Assembly (NCBI GenBank): GCA_002309805.1
Contig: DBYJ01000018.1
Location: 10,520 to 70,754 of the forward strand
DNA length: 60,235 bases
Direction: 5' to 3'
Source of the DNA: Bacteroidales bacterium UBA1189
GTDB taxonomy: Bacteria > Bacteroidota > Bacteroidia > Bacteroidales > Bacteroidaceae
Every line of letters begins with the position of its first letter. Positions within the stretch are counted from its first letter, which is position 1. Position numbers and translations under genes: made by a program. The notes under the pieces were generated by a model. That model did no database searches. It was not told the DNA's origin and saw only the letters and a program-made list of their open reading frames with translations. This document shows positions 17,940-26,770 of this stretch, one piece after another.

Positions 17940-18641
17940 ATGAAAAAGAGTATTTGTTTGGTGCTATTTCTACTATGTGCGGTATGCCTGATGGGGCAGA
18001 ATGCCGGGCGTGAGGTGATAAAGCTGAAGAACGGCTCGGTGCTGAAAGGCGAGGTGGTGGGCGAGTTGAGCGACTCTCTTGCCTTGCAGGGTGCTGACGG
18101 CTCGATGTTCATCTTTGCCATAAGCGACATCGCGGAGCGGACGAAGGAGGCCGCGCATCATGCTACGGCAACGGCTCACGGCGTGACGTTGCGCACAGCA
18201 GAGCCGACGTTGGCTGACACCCTCGCCATCGAAGCCGATTTGCTGAAGTTTCCCCGTCTCACGCAGAATGGGCTGAGGCTGAAAGAGAGGGAGTTGAAGA
18301 CGTTGTTTGCCGATAATCCTGTTGCGGCGCGGCACTTCAGGATAGCCTCTGATCTGGGGCGGATAACGGAAATTCTGGAGTTTGCCTCAGGGTTTATTCT
18401 TGGATGGGAGCTGGTGAATGTGGGATTGCTCAATAAGGAGTTCAACACCCCTCTGGCGTGCATCGGAGCGGGGTCGTTCGTTGGTGCGCTTTGCCTGAAC
18501 ATTGCTGTGAATAACCAGGCCCGTGAAGCCGTCCGCGCCTACAACAGCGGCATCGAAAGCCTCGTTTCGCCTCGCTCAGACGACCTCAGCCTGAGCATTG
18601 GTGCCACCTCAGGCGGCGTAGGGCTAAGGATTACGTTTTAG
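17940..18641 (+). CDS. Secreted protein of unknown function, paralogue of the 59071 gene
   Basis: The 233-residue product has a signal peptide (hydrophobic ICLVLFLLCAVCLMG, then QNAG). The mature start EVIKLKNGSVLKGEVVGE is shared almost word for word with the protein encoded at 59071-59805, as is the downstream SDIAER/SDITER. A central helical part and a hydrophobic segment (IGAGSFVGALCLNIAV) precede a C-terminal beta-rich end finishing RITF. I know no function. A beta-structured SH3-like N-terminus and envelope location are inferred. Confidence 0.75.
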   Translation: MKKSICLVLFLLCAVCLMGQNAGREVIKLKNGSVLKGEVVGELSDSLALQGADGSMFIFAISDIAERTKEAAHHATATAHGVTLRTAEPTLADTLAIEADLLKFPRLTQNGLRLKERELKTLFADNPVAARHFRIASDLGRITEILEFASGFILGWELVNVGLLNKEFNTPLACIGAGSFVGALCLNIAVNNQAREAVRAYNSGIESLVSPRSDDLSLSIGATSGGVGLRITF

Positions 18642-18741
18642 TGAGTAGTGATTAGAGATTAGTGATTAGTGAATAGTGATTAGATAAATGTTTCCGCATA
18701 CAAAGGTACTATCTATTCACTAATCACTATTCACTAATCAC
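18642..18741. repeat. 7-bp-period inverted repeat between convergent genes
   Basis: TAGTGATTAGTGAATAG units, with a period of 7 bp, on the left are matched by their reverse complements (CTATTCACTAATCAC) on the right. They can form a long hairpin exactly between the stop codons of the 17940 gene and lacZ, and may act as a bidirectional terminator. Confidence 0.75.
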
Positions 18742-21700
18742 TTATTCTGTAATTATGCTGAACTCGGCGCCGCTGGCATAGTCGGAGCCGCTTTGTTCGC
18801 TCAGCGCGCGGAAACGGATGTAGCGTGCCCTGACGGTATGTGGGAAGAGGATGGTCTGCGGCTGGCGGCTGCGGGGGAATGCGCCCTTGACGATAGGATT
18901 TCCCCACGTCTTTCCGTTGCTTGAAATATAGATTTCGTAGTCCTTCACGTGTCCGTTGGGGCTATCCTGACGGGGTGTATAGACGCATCCCTTGATGGTC
19001 TTCTGCTTGCCGGCATCGAAGTCCACCCAATGGGGATAGGTGCCCACGGTGATGCTCCACATGCTGTGCCAGAAGGTCGAAGGGTCGCCGTCGGCAAAGG
19101 CTTCGGCGCTGCCCTCCGAGGGCTCGATGCTGGAGGCATAGACGACCTCAAGCTGCCCCTCAGGCTTGGGGATGACGGGCATGGTGGGCATGGGTGTGCT
19201 GCCGCTGACGGCTGTGCCGCCCTTGGCACCTAGCGGGCGGATGAGGAAGCCGAACTGCGTGGGCTCAGCCAGCGCACGGTCTATGGTCAGGGGTGCACCC
19301 TGTCCGCAGCTGTTGCCGCCGAGGCCCGTGACTTTGGCGTCGAGGGTGAGGAAATAATGTTCGCGCTCGGGCAGTTGGTAGGGGTGAGCCGCAAGGGTGA
19401 GGTCGACGGCGCTCCAAGGGCTGACGTTGAAGGATAGGGCAGGTGCGGCAGAGGCGTTGTTGGGCATCTCTCTTTGGCTGGCGAGGGTGCCGTCGGCTCC
19501 TGCAGAGCGGGGTACGGTAGCAATGATGCTGGCACCGCTGCGGCCTTTGCTGAACGTGAGCCAGCGCGTGCCCTCGTGGTTGCCATTCTCCTGCGGGAAG
19601 GTGTATTCAGTAGTGAGTGCTGCAGCGGGCGAGGTGTAGGTGCCGATGTCGGCGCAGGCCATACGGTCGTTGTAGTTCTCCACAGGGCCACGTCCGTAGT
19701 AGCTCACGTCATCCAGCGTCTTGGGGAATTCCATGACGTAGCCCAGACGGCCCAGGGCGGTGTTCTGCCGGTTGGAGGTGATGGCTGAGGCCAGTTCGAT
19801 GCTACCGTCGGGGTACACCGTCCAGACGACGTTGGAAACGAATTTGAAGGAGGGCTTCTCCGTCTCCTCCTCCTCGATTTGGGGATGTCCGCTGGCGGTT
19901 CCGCCGATGAGGCGTGCCGGATGGGGCGCCTGGCTGGTGACGGTGAAGGCGAGCTTGGTGCTGCCGTCCTTCTGCTTCGTCACCTTGGCTGCCGAGGCGG
20001 AGTGCTGGAGGTTGTGCAGGCCGTTTGCCATCCAGCTGCCGACGGCCCAGTTGTCGTTGTTCACAAAGGCGCGGTAGGCGTTGAGCTTCGGGCCGCAGCC
20101 TTCAGGGATAATCACGCTTCCGTCGTACGAAAGTTTATGGATGGTGCCCTGCTGCATGTCGAACTCCACCTCGAAGCCGTCGCCGCTGACGGTAACGAAT
20201 GGCGTCTTCGTCAGATTGACAAAATTCCCCGTTTTCATCGGGCTTTTTCCGCTCTGTAGCGTGGCAATGGCAGGCCGTTTGGGGGCACTCTTCAGCGGCA
20301 GTTGCTGCTCGGCAACGACGTAGCCCTTCTTTGCCCAGGGGAGGTCTTTGTTCTGCAGGAGCTGGATGTTGAGGAAGTACTCGCCGTCGTCAGGCAGGCC
20401 GTCGAAGGAGAGGGCGACCTCCTTTTTCGAGCGGGGTGCGATGCGCATATCGCCGACGTAGTCGTTGCGAGTCTGCGAATCGATATAGTCCTCCTGCACC
20501 ACCTGTCCGTCACGCAAGAGCGTCCAGTGGGCATCGCACGTGAAAGGCTCGAAGTACTGCTTGTTGAACGCCGTCACCATGCCGTCATGATACGCGATGT
20601 CCACAGGCTGGTGGACGCGCTTCACCTCGTAGTACTGCGGCTTGGGCGTGCGGTCGCCGAAGATGATGCCGTTCATCACGAACTGCCCGTCGTTGGGCGT
20701 GTCGCCGAAGTCGCCGCCGTAGGCCAGATAGCGAGTGCCGTCGGGGGTGTAGTTATACATCGACTGGTCCACCCAGTCCCAGATGGCGCCGCCCATGAAG
20801 AAGTTGGTGGTCTCGATGGCCTCCCAGTAGTCGGCAAAGTTGCCCAGGGCGTTGCCCATGGAGTGGGCATACTCGTTGATGTGGAAAGGATACTTGATGT
20901 TGTAGTCGCCCTTGACGGCGCCGCGCACCCAGGGGATGGAGGGGTATTGGTTCGAGCCGATGTCGGCAATGGCGTTGTTGCGCTCGTACTGCACGGGGCG
21001 GCTCTGGTCGAAGGCCTTGATGGCGTCGTAGGCAGCCTGGAAGTTCTTGCCCGGGCCAGCCTCGTTGCCCATGCTCCAGATGATGATGCTGGGGTGGTTG
21101 TAGTTTTGGTGCACCATCTCCATGTTGCGTGCCACGTGGGCAGCCTCCCACTCCACGGGGTGCGAGAGCGATGCTGCGCCGTAGTAGTACTCGTGGCTCT
21201 CGACGTTCGCCTCGTCCATGAGGTAGATACCATAACGGTCGCACAGGTAGTACCAGTAGGGGTCGTCGGGGTAGTGGCTGTTGCGGACGTGGTTGATGTT
21301 GGCGCGTTTCATCAGGAAGAGGTCCTCCTCCATCATCTCGCGCGTCAGGGCGTGGCCCACGGCGGGGTGGCTTTCGTGGCGGTTCACGCCCCGCAGCTTC
21401 ACCGTCTTGCCGTTGACGTAGAAGTAGCGTCCTGCCAAGTGGAACTCGTCCTCGTCAGCCGGCGTGTCCTTGATTTCCACCTTACGGAAGCCGGTGTAGG
21501 TGGAGAAAGTCTCCAGGACGCGCCCTTCGTCGTCCGTCAGATGTCCCACGATGGTGTAGCGCCACGGTGCCTCGGCCGACCATTTCCGGGGATTCTTGAG
21601 TGTGATGGTGGTGGTGAAGGACATCGTGGCGCCGTCGGCATCCACGTCGAAGGCATCGTCCACGTCGAACGTCTCCACCAGCTCGTTCCCGTCGCTGTAG

Positions 21701-22656
21701 AGGGCGTTCTTGTAAATGGAGTAGGAGAGGCGGCAGGTGGCTGTCCGTGTGGTGAGGTTGCTGACGGTAGCCGTCAGCGTCAGCGCGCCGTTGGTGTAGT
21801 CGTCCATGAGGTCAGGCGTTATGGTGAAGTCGCGCACCTGCACCTTCGGCTTCGCCTCGAGGGCTACGGTACGGAAGATGCCCGGCAGGCGGAACATGTC
21901 CTGCGCCTCCAGGAACGAGCCGTCGCTGCTACGGTAGACCTCCACTGCCAGCACGTTGTCGCCGTCGGCATGGACGAAGGGCGTGATGTCGAACTGCGCC
22001 GTGTTGCGGCTGTTCTTCGAGAAGCCCACGAAGTAGCCGTTCACCCAGAGGTAGAAGAACGAGTCCACGCCGTCGAAGTTGATGTAGATTTCGCGTCCGT
22101 CCCAGTCCTTGGGCAGGCTGAATGTGCGGCGATATGAGCCCACTTCGTTCCTCACGCTGTAGGTCGTCCAGTTCTCAGGCGGCGTGCGCATGACGCCCCC
22201 ACGCCAGTCGTCCACCTTCACCTCGTGCCAGAAGATGACGGGCTGGTTCACGTAGATGGGTGTGCCGTAGCGCTGCCTGCCGTCCTTCTGCAGGCCCTGG
22301 ATGTTCCACGAGCCTGGCACGGCGATGTCGTCCCACGCCGCATCGTCGAAGTCCGTGGTGTAGAAGTGCCTGGGGCGCTCGTCTGGGTTAGGTGCCCAGT
22401 GGAATTTCCATGTACCGTTGAGGCTCTGCCAGTACGCGCTGTTCTCGGGCAGCACGCGGCGAGCCGTCTCCTCGTCGGCAAACGAGAAGAACCACGCGTG
22501 GGGCAATTCCTTGTTCAGGGCGAGCTCTTCGGGGCTCTGCCATTCGTTGCCGTTGGGCTGGATGGCATCGGCATACTGGAAGCCGGCAAGGCCGTCGTCG
22601 GCATGGGCGGTAAGGCAAGCGGCTGCGAAGCCGAGCAGGAGGAGATGGTTTTTCAT
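18742..22656 (-). CDS. lacZ: Secreted GH2 beta-galactosidase with C-terminal discoidin domain
   Basis: A 1304-residue glycoside hydrolase family 2 enzyme hydrolysing beta-galactosides. It carries a signal peptide (LLLLGFAAACLTAHA). The domains are sugar-binding, Ig-like and a TIM barrel, with acid/base Glu532 in WSMGNEAGPG and nucleophile Glu595 in HINEYAHSMGN. A second Ig-like domain and the beta-galactosidase small chain (domain 5) follow. The extra C-terminal part from about residue 1150 (EPSEGSAEAFADGDPSTFWH, then HWVDFDAG) is an F5/8 type C domain that should bind carbohydrate. A promoter-bearing repeat lies 25 bp upstream. No SusC/D pair is next to it. Confidence 0.93.
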   Translation of the reverse strand: MKNHLLLLGFAAACLTAHADDGLAGFQYADAIQPNGNEWQSPEELALNKELPHAWFFSFADEETARRVLPENSAYWQSLNGTWKFHWAPNPDERPRHFYTTDFDDAAWDDIAVPGSWNIQGLQKDGRQRYGTPIYVNQPVIFWHEVKVDDWRGGVMRTPPENWTTYSVRNEVGSYRRTFSLPKDWDGREIYINFDGVDSFFYLWVNGYFVGFSKNSRNTAQFDITPFVHADGDNVLAVEVYRSSDGSFLEAQDMFRLPGIFRTVALEAKPKVQVRDFTITPDLMDDYTNGALTLTATVSNLTTRTATCRLSYSIYKNALYSDGNELVETFDVDDAFDVDADGATMSFTTTITLKNPRKWSAEAPWRYTIVGHLTDDEGRVLETFSTYTGFRKVEIKDTPADEDEFHLAGRYFYVNGKTVKLRGVNRHESHPAVGHALTREMMEEDLFLMKRANINHVRNSHYPDDPYWYYLCDRYGIYLMDEANVESHEYYYGAASLSHPVEWEAAHVARNMEMVHQNYNHPSIIIWSMGNEAGPGKNFQAAYDAIKAFDQSRPVQYERNNAIADIGSNQYPSIPWVRGAVKGDYNIKYPFHINEYAHSMGNALGNFADYWEAIETTNFFMGGAIWDWVDQSMYNYTPDGTRYLAYGGDFGDTPNDGQFVMNGIIFGDRTPKPQYYEVKRVHQPVDIAYHDGMVTAFNKQYFEPFTCDAHWTLLRDGQVVQEDYIDSQTRNDYVGDMRIAPRSKKEVALSFDGLPDDGEYFLNIQLLQNKDLPWAKKGYVVAEQQLPLKSAPKRPAIATLQSGKSPMKTGNFVNLTKTPFVTVSGDGFEVEFDMQQGTIHKLSYDGSVIIPEGCGPKLNAYRAFVNNDNWAVGSWMANGLHNLQHSASAAKVTKQKDGSTKLAFTVTSQAPHPARLIGGTASGHPQIEEEETEKPSFKFVSNVVWTVYPDGSIELASAITSNRQNTALGRLGYVMEFPKTLDDVSYYGRGPVENYNDRMACADIGTYTSPAAALTTEYTFPQENGNHEGTRWLTFSKGRSGASIIATVPRSAGADGTLASQREMPNNASAAPALSFNVSPWSAVDLTLAAHPYQLPEREHYFLTLDAKVTGLGGNSCGQGAPLTIDRALAEPTQFGFLIRPLGAKGGTAVSGSTPMPTMPVIPKPEGQLEVVYASSIEPSEGSAEAFADGDPSTFWHSMWSITVGTYPHWVDFDAGKQKTIKGCVYTPRQDSPNGHVKDYEIYISSNGKTWGNPIVKGAFPRSRQPQTILFPHTVRARYIRFRALSEQSGSDYASGAEFSIITE

Positions 22657-22680
22657 ACGGGCTATTACATTTTTATTTGT

Positions 22681-22850
22681 GCAAAGATAGGGTGAGCCGA
22701 GCGAAAAAGCAAATAAATATTTAATTTTTCCGAGGCGACCCCTATCTAAAAGCCCCGTAGGGGATTAAAGGTACGATTAAGCGAGCGATAATGCAAATTT
22801 ATTTGCAATTATCCGAGCGTGAGTACCTAAAAGGGCTGAAAAGCCTCAGT
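22681..22850 (-). promoter_or_regulatory. Promoter-bearing palindromic repeat, copy 3 (tandem, lacZ)
   Basis: The unit near lacZ reads on the minus strand TTTG (22713-22710), 20-nt spacer, TATCTTTG (22689-22682). The second unit further upstream keeps TTTG, exactly 20 nt, TACCTTTA, with changed spacer bases mirrored in its other arm (AATTGCAAAT against ATTTGCATT). A CCCCGTAGGGG hairpin separates the two. Confidence 0.75.
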
Positions 22851-22868
22851 TCAGGGTTTGTAATCCGT

Positions 22869-23067
22869 AGCGGTCATTTGGTCGGTTAGGTCACGAGGTC
22901 ATTAAAAGAGGGGGGGGTATGCAGAAAAAAGGGTGTGAAAAACAATAAGAAAACGAGGGAGAATTTTTATAGTCTATTATATATAATTAATTCGTCCTGA
23001 AAAATTCGGCGGCATGTATACCACCCCTCTTATAATGACCTAATGACCACCGCGACCCTTAATGACC
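22869..23067. repeat. Long imperfect inverted repeat, about 55-bp arms
   Basis: The left arm (22869-22922: GGTCACGAGGTCATTAAAAG and so on) and right arm (23012-23067: CCCCTCTTATAATGACCTAA and so on) are complementary over most of their length, separated by about 90 bp of AT-rich sequence. No gene is inside. It lies between lacZ and the LOG gene and may be a mobile foldback or REP-like element. Confidence 0.55.
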
Positions 23068-23469
23068 ATTTTTCCCAACCGCAATCAGAAGCCATTCTCG
23101 CTGCAATGCTGCAAAAATTGCCGTGTTTTCGCAGCGGATAATTCTTCCCGCGCGCCGCGGGGGCAGGAATTTCCAGTGGGCTGAAAATTCATTCCACTGG
23201 GCGGACGCGCCAGCGCACTGCGCTAAAATTCCAGTCCACGGCGCTATTTCGGAGAAAGCAGTTACAAATCGTAAGTTACCCCGATTTTTTCCGTCCTGCC
23301 CATGTAGCTGCCATCCTGCACTTCCTCGGCCCTGTGCTAGACAGGGAGGATTGCCTGGCTTTAGCAGCCAAAAAATGTCCAAATCGGCTCGACAGCATCC
23401 TCTCGCTGAAAGTCGGAATTGGTATGAAAAGAATGTTGTATCTTTGCAACAGAAATGCTAAGATAGGCT
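23068..23469. other. Intergenic stretch without a supported gene
   Basis: Two overlapping frames on opposite strands (about 107 and 112 codons) cover it, but neither has a ribosome-binding site or recognisable protein. The sequence is rich in short inverted repeats around TTCCA(G/C)T. It reads as repeat-derived intergenic DNA. Confidence 0.4.
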
Positions 23470-23520
23470 GCGCCCCGGCATAGAAAGCGCGCTCTCTGCT
23501 CTCGGCTTGCTCTATCTTTG
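23470..23520 (+). promoter_or_regulatory. Promoter-bearing palindromic repeat, copy 4 (degenerate, before LOG gene)
   Basis: Contains GGCTGCGCCCCGG on the left and CTCGGCTTGCTCTATCTTTG on the right, with the -7 box at 23513-23520. The -33 TTTG is lost. It points toward the LOG-family gene about 220 bp downstream. Confidence 0.6.
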
Positions 23521-23740
23521 TATTGGAAGAGGGTTCTTTTACTTAGTAATCACTGTTCACTATTGTCGAATCACTATTCACGATGATGACATATCCTCAC
23601 GGAGGGCAGGGAGCTGCCTGTTTGGGTTGCAGAATCGCATTTTTTTCGGTTTCCGGATGAGAAAAAAAGGGGGCGGGATGATAGAAATTGAGAGAAAATG
23701 CGTATTTTTGCGGTCGAATCAAAAAAAGCGGAGGAAAACG

Positions 23741-24271
23741 ATGAGGGCGATAGGGATATTCTGCTCAGCTGCGGAGAACATCGACAGCAGTTACTTCGAC
23801 GCTGCCCGCGAGGTGGGGGCGTGGATGGCGCGCAAGGGCATCACGCTGGTGTACGGCGGCGCCGAGATGGGGCTGATGGAGGCTGTGGCCAGGGCGGTGA
23901 AGGACGGCGGAGGGCACATCGTGGGCGTCGTGCCCAACCGGCTGGTGGAGCGCGAGGTGCAGAGCAGCCTGCTGGACGAGGTGATCCTGTGTGACAACCT
24001 GGCGCAGCGCAAGCAGCTGATGCTCCAGCACAGCGACCTCCTGCTGGCCCTGCCGGGCGGCATCGGCACGCTGGACGAGGTGTTCCACGTGATGGGCAGC
24101 GCCACCATAGGCGAGCACCGCAAACGGATGGTGCTCTACAACGCCGGCGGATTCTGGGACGACTGCATGCGGATGCTCACCCACATGAACGAGCGCGGCT
24201 TCATCCGTGGCAGGCTGAGCGACTACGTCGTCACGGCAGCCTCAGTGGAGGAAATAGAAAAATTGTTTTAG
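23741..24271 (+). CDS. LOG family protein (TIGR00730), cytokinin riboside phosphoribohydrolase-like
   Basis: This 176-residue Rossmann-fold protein has the LOG signature: GGAEMGLMEAVA near residue 40 and PGGIGTLDEV near residue 104. LOG enzymes hydrolyse nucleoside 5'-monophosphates such as AMP or cytokinin nucleotides to base and ribose 5-phosphate, and the bacterial substrate is often unclear. I chose ATG 23741 because it follows GGAGGAAAAC and the -7 box TATTTTTG at 23703-23710. The frame extends further upstream without family similarity. Confidence 0.88.
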   Translation: MRAIGIFCSAAENIDSSYFDAAREVGAWMARKGITLVYGGAEMGLMEAVARAVKDGGGHIVGVVPNRLVEREVQSSLLDEVILCDNLAQRKQLMLQHSDLLLALPGGIGTLDEVFHVMGSATIGEHRKRMVLYNAGGFWDDCMRMLTHMNERGFIRGRLSDYVVTAASVEEIEKLF

Positions 24272-24441
24272 TGATTAGTGAATAGATAATAGTGAACAGT
24301 GATCAGTGATCAGTGAACAGATAATAGTGAACAGTGAGCAGTGAACAGATAATAGTGAACAGTGAGCAGTGAACAGATAATAGCGAAGGAGCCGCATACA
24401 GAGCATCCATCTGTTCACTGTTCACTGATCTCTGATCACTC
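24272..24441. repeat. 7-bp-period repeat array between LOG and PfkB genes
   Basis: About 18 successive heptamers of the type AGTGAAC, AGTGATC, AGTGAGC and AGATAAT, followed by reverse-complement words (CTGTTCACTGTTCACTGATC). The strict 7-bp period and self-complementarity allow a long hairpin. This is not a CRISPR, since there are no spacers. Confidence 0.8.
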
Positions 24442-24457
24442 AAAAATATAAGATATT

Positions 24458-25375
24458 ATGCGCAAGGTTATTGGTATCGGCGAGACGATTCTCGACATCA
24501 TCATCCGCGACGGCAAGCCCACGGGCGCCGTGCCAGGCGGCAGTACGTTCAACACCATGGTGTCACTCGGGCGCATGGACACGCCGGCGGTGTTCCTCAC
24601 CGACCTGGGCGACGACCATGTGGGCAGCGTCATCCGCGAGTTCATGAAGGACAACGGCGTGGACGACACGTACGTCAGCGTGTGGCCCGACAAGCAGAGC
24701 CCCGTCTCGCTGGCGTTCCTCGACAAGGACAACAATGCGCAGTATGAGTTCTACCGCCAACCGTTCCCCACGGAGCGTGAGCCGCTGCTGCCGGAGGTGA
24801 CGGCGGACGACGTGGTGGTGTTCGGCTCGTACTATGCCCTCGACCCTGCGACGCGTCCCCGTGTGTCGGCGCTGCTCAGCCTGGCCCGCGAGCGTGGCGC
24901 ACTCATCGTCTACGACGTGAACTTCCGCGTAAACCACAGGGCCGAGGCGGTGAAGCTGACGGGCACGCTGCTGGAGAACCTGGAGTTTGCCGACATCATA
25001 CGCGGCTCGAACGAGGACTTCCGCATCCTCTACGGCCTTGCCGACAGCGAGGCGGTATATCGTCAGCAGACGGCATTCTACTGCCCGCGTCTGGTGTACA
25101 CGTGTGGTGCCGAGGGCGTCAGGCTGCACGCCGGAGGGGGTGTGAGCCGCAGCTACGAGAGCCTGCCCGTGCCTGCGCTGGTGAGCACCATCGGCGCCGG
25201 CGACAGCTTCAATGCAGGACTCATCTACGGCCTGCTGCGCTACCGTGTGCGCCGTGCCGACCTTGACAGCCTGACAGCTGACGACTGGGACCATATCGTG
25301 GGCTGCGCCCTGGCCTTTGCCGCCAACACGTGCCAGAGCCTGGAGAACTACGTCGACAGGGGATTTCAGGTATAG
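24458..25375 (+). CDS. PfkB-family carbohydrate kinase
   Basis: A ribokinase-like ATP-dependent sugar kinase of 305 residues. The N-terminal GGSTFNTMVSLGRM is the PfkB signature 1 region, and TIGAGDSFNAGLIYG near residue 246 holds the catalytic aspartate and anion hole of signature 2. It resembles fructokinases, but the substrate cannot be fixed from sequence. Neighbours (LOG protein, EnvC-like protein) give no pathway hint. It is preceded and followed by heptamer hairpin repeats. Confidence 0.9.
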   Translation: MRKVIGIGETILDIIIRDGKPTGAVPGGSTFNTMVSLGRMDTPAVFLTDLGDDHVGSVIREFMKDNGVDDTYVSVWPDKQSPVSLAFLDKDNNAQYEFYRQPFPTEREPLLPEVTADDVVVFGSYYALDPATRPRVSALLSLARERGALIVYDVNFRVNHRAEAVKLTGTLLENLEFADIIRGSNEDFRILYGLADSEAVYRQQTAFYCPRLVYTCGAEGVRLHAGGGVSRSYESLPVPALVSTIGAGDSFNAGLIYGLLRYRVRRADLDSLTADDWDHIVGCALAFAANTCQSLENYVDRGFQV

Positions 25376-25473
25376 TGATTAGTGATTAGTGATTAGATGA
25401 TAGTTCTGCATCCGAAGGTATTATCTATTCACTAATCACTATTCACTAATCACTAATCACTACTCACTATTCA
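25376..25473. repeat. 7-bp-period inverted repeat between convergent genes
   Basis: GTGATTA units followed by TAATCAC/TATTCAC units form a hairpin between the PfkB kinase and EnvC-like stop codons. It uses the same words as the repeat at 18642-18741. Confidence 0.75.
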
Positions 25474-26763
25474 CTAAAACTTTATCCATTCCTCAGGGTT
25501 GAGGCGCTGGAGGTCTTTGCGTAGCTGGAACTGAAGGATGCTTTCGCCGGAGGGGTCGGTGTGGATGGTACCCAGAGGGGCACCGCCCTTTACCTTGTCG
25601 CCCTGACGGACGCTGAGGGTGGCGAGGTTGCAATAGACGGAGATATAGTTGCCGTGACGGACGAGGATGCCGTAGGTTTTGCGTGAGGGATGCTCGAAGA
25701 TGGCTGACACTTCGCCGTCGTAGATGTTGCGGGCTGTGGCGCCGCGGCTGCAGCGCAAGTCGACGCCCTGATTGTTGACGGTAACGTGCTTCATACCACT
25801 CATCTGCTGGATGCCGTAATGCGAGGCAATCATGTAGGAGCCCTGTACGGGGACGGGCAGGCGGCCCTTGTTCTGCTGGAACGAGCCGGAAAGCTTCACG
25901 TCATCGGCACTCATCTTGAAGCCGCCCTTGCTGCCGCTTTCGGCAGGGGGAGTGTCGGGTTGCTTGGTCTCCTTGCCCTTGGCTGTCGTAGCTTTTTCCT
26001 TTGCTTTTGCTTTGGCTTGCGAGGCGGCAATCTGCTCGTTGATGAGCTGCTCAATTTTCTTGTCGAGGCGGTCGTACTCGCTTTGCTGGCGCTTGAGCTC
26101 ATTTTTGATGGTGGCCTGCTGTTTCTGCAGACGGCTTACTAGAGCCTGCTGCTCGGCCTGCTGGGTGGCGAGGGCCTGTTGCTCGTGCTGACGCTGGGCC
26201 AGCAGCTCGGTTTGGCTGGCTTTCAGCTCGGTAAGCTCGGCACGCTTCTCCTCCAGTTCCTGCTGCTTGGCCTGAATATCGCGCCCCATCTGTGCCTGGA
26301 AGTGGGCATACTCGCTGAGATAGCGCATGCGGCGGTACATTTGGCGGAAGGTGTCGGACGAGAGGAGGAAAAGCAGACGGTTTTCGAACGAATTGCGGTG
26401 GATCGACTGGCTAAGGGCGCTGGCATAGCGGCTCTTGCGCATCTCAAGGTCGGCCTCTAGCTCCTTCAGTTCGCTACCGAGGCGGGTAATCTCGGTCTCG
26501 GTGGCCTTCAGCTCGTTACCCATCTGGGTGACAAGTTCGGTCTGCTGACGGATGCGCTCGCTGAGCACGGAGAGCTGCGCCAACTGGCTCTTGACGTCCT
26601 TGCCGGTAGTAGCAAGCAGTTGTTGCGACTCCTTGATCTGCTGCTCCAGACGGGCACGGTCTTTCTTCATCTGCTGCACCGATTGGGCTGACGCGGGCGT
26701 AATGAAAAATGCAGAACGGAAAATGAAAAATAAGATGAAAAGGAGGAAGGAGAGGCGTTTCAT
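25474..26763 (-). CDS. EnvC-like murein hydrolase activator with degenerate LytM domain
   Basis: A 429-residue exported protein: signal peptide ending PASA-Q, a long coiled coil (about residues 28-255, rich in Q/E/L), a low-complexity linker, then an M23/LytM domain. The three zinc histidines are missing: HxGxD is NQGVD at about 331-335, the later YxHL is YCNL, and the last HxHF position is LQFQL. It therefore probably does not cut peptidoglycan but activates amidases during division, as EnvC does in E. coli. It is followed upstream by DUF4292, TPR and dut genes on the same strand, a common Bacteroidales set. Confidence 0.88.
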   Translation of the reverse strand: MKRLSFLLFILFFIFRSAFFITPASAQSVQQMKKDRARLEQQIKESQQLLATTGKDVKSQLAQLSVLSERIRQQTELVTQMGNELKATETEITRLGSELKELEADLEMRKSRYASALSQSIHRNSFENRLLFLLSSDTFRQMYRRMRYLSEYAHFQAQMGRDIQAKQQELEEKRAELTELKASQTELLAQRQHEQQALATQQAEQQALVSRLQKQQATIKNELKRQQSEYDRLDKKIEQLINEQIAASQAKAKAKEKATTAKGKETKQPDTPPAESGSKGGFKMSADDVKLSGSFQQNKGRLPVPVQGSYMIASHYGIQQMSGMKHVTVNNQGVDLRCSRGATARNIYDGEVSAIFEHPSRKTYGILVRHGNYISVYCNLATLSVRQGDKVKGGAPLGTIHTDPSGESILQFQLRKDLQRLNPEEWIKF

Positions 26764-26770
26764 AAGAGTC

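Noticed and set aside
20302..22137. A 611-codon open frame on the + strand opposite lacZ
   Set aside because: It lies wholly antisense to a GH2 enzyme with all catalytic motifs. The protein is a low-quality V/H/R-rich translation with no family. It is a by-product of GC-rich codon use.
23059..23461. Two overlapping frames of about 110 codons between lacZ and the LOG gene
   Set aside because: No start signals, biased composition, and the sequence consists of short inverted repeats. Kept as intergenic.
24272..24441. Possible CRISPR array
   Set aside because: The repeated unit is only 7 bp with no unique spacers, and the second half is the reverse complement of the first. No cas genes nearby.
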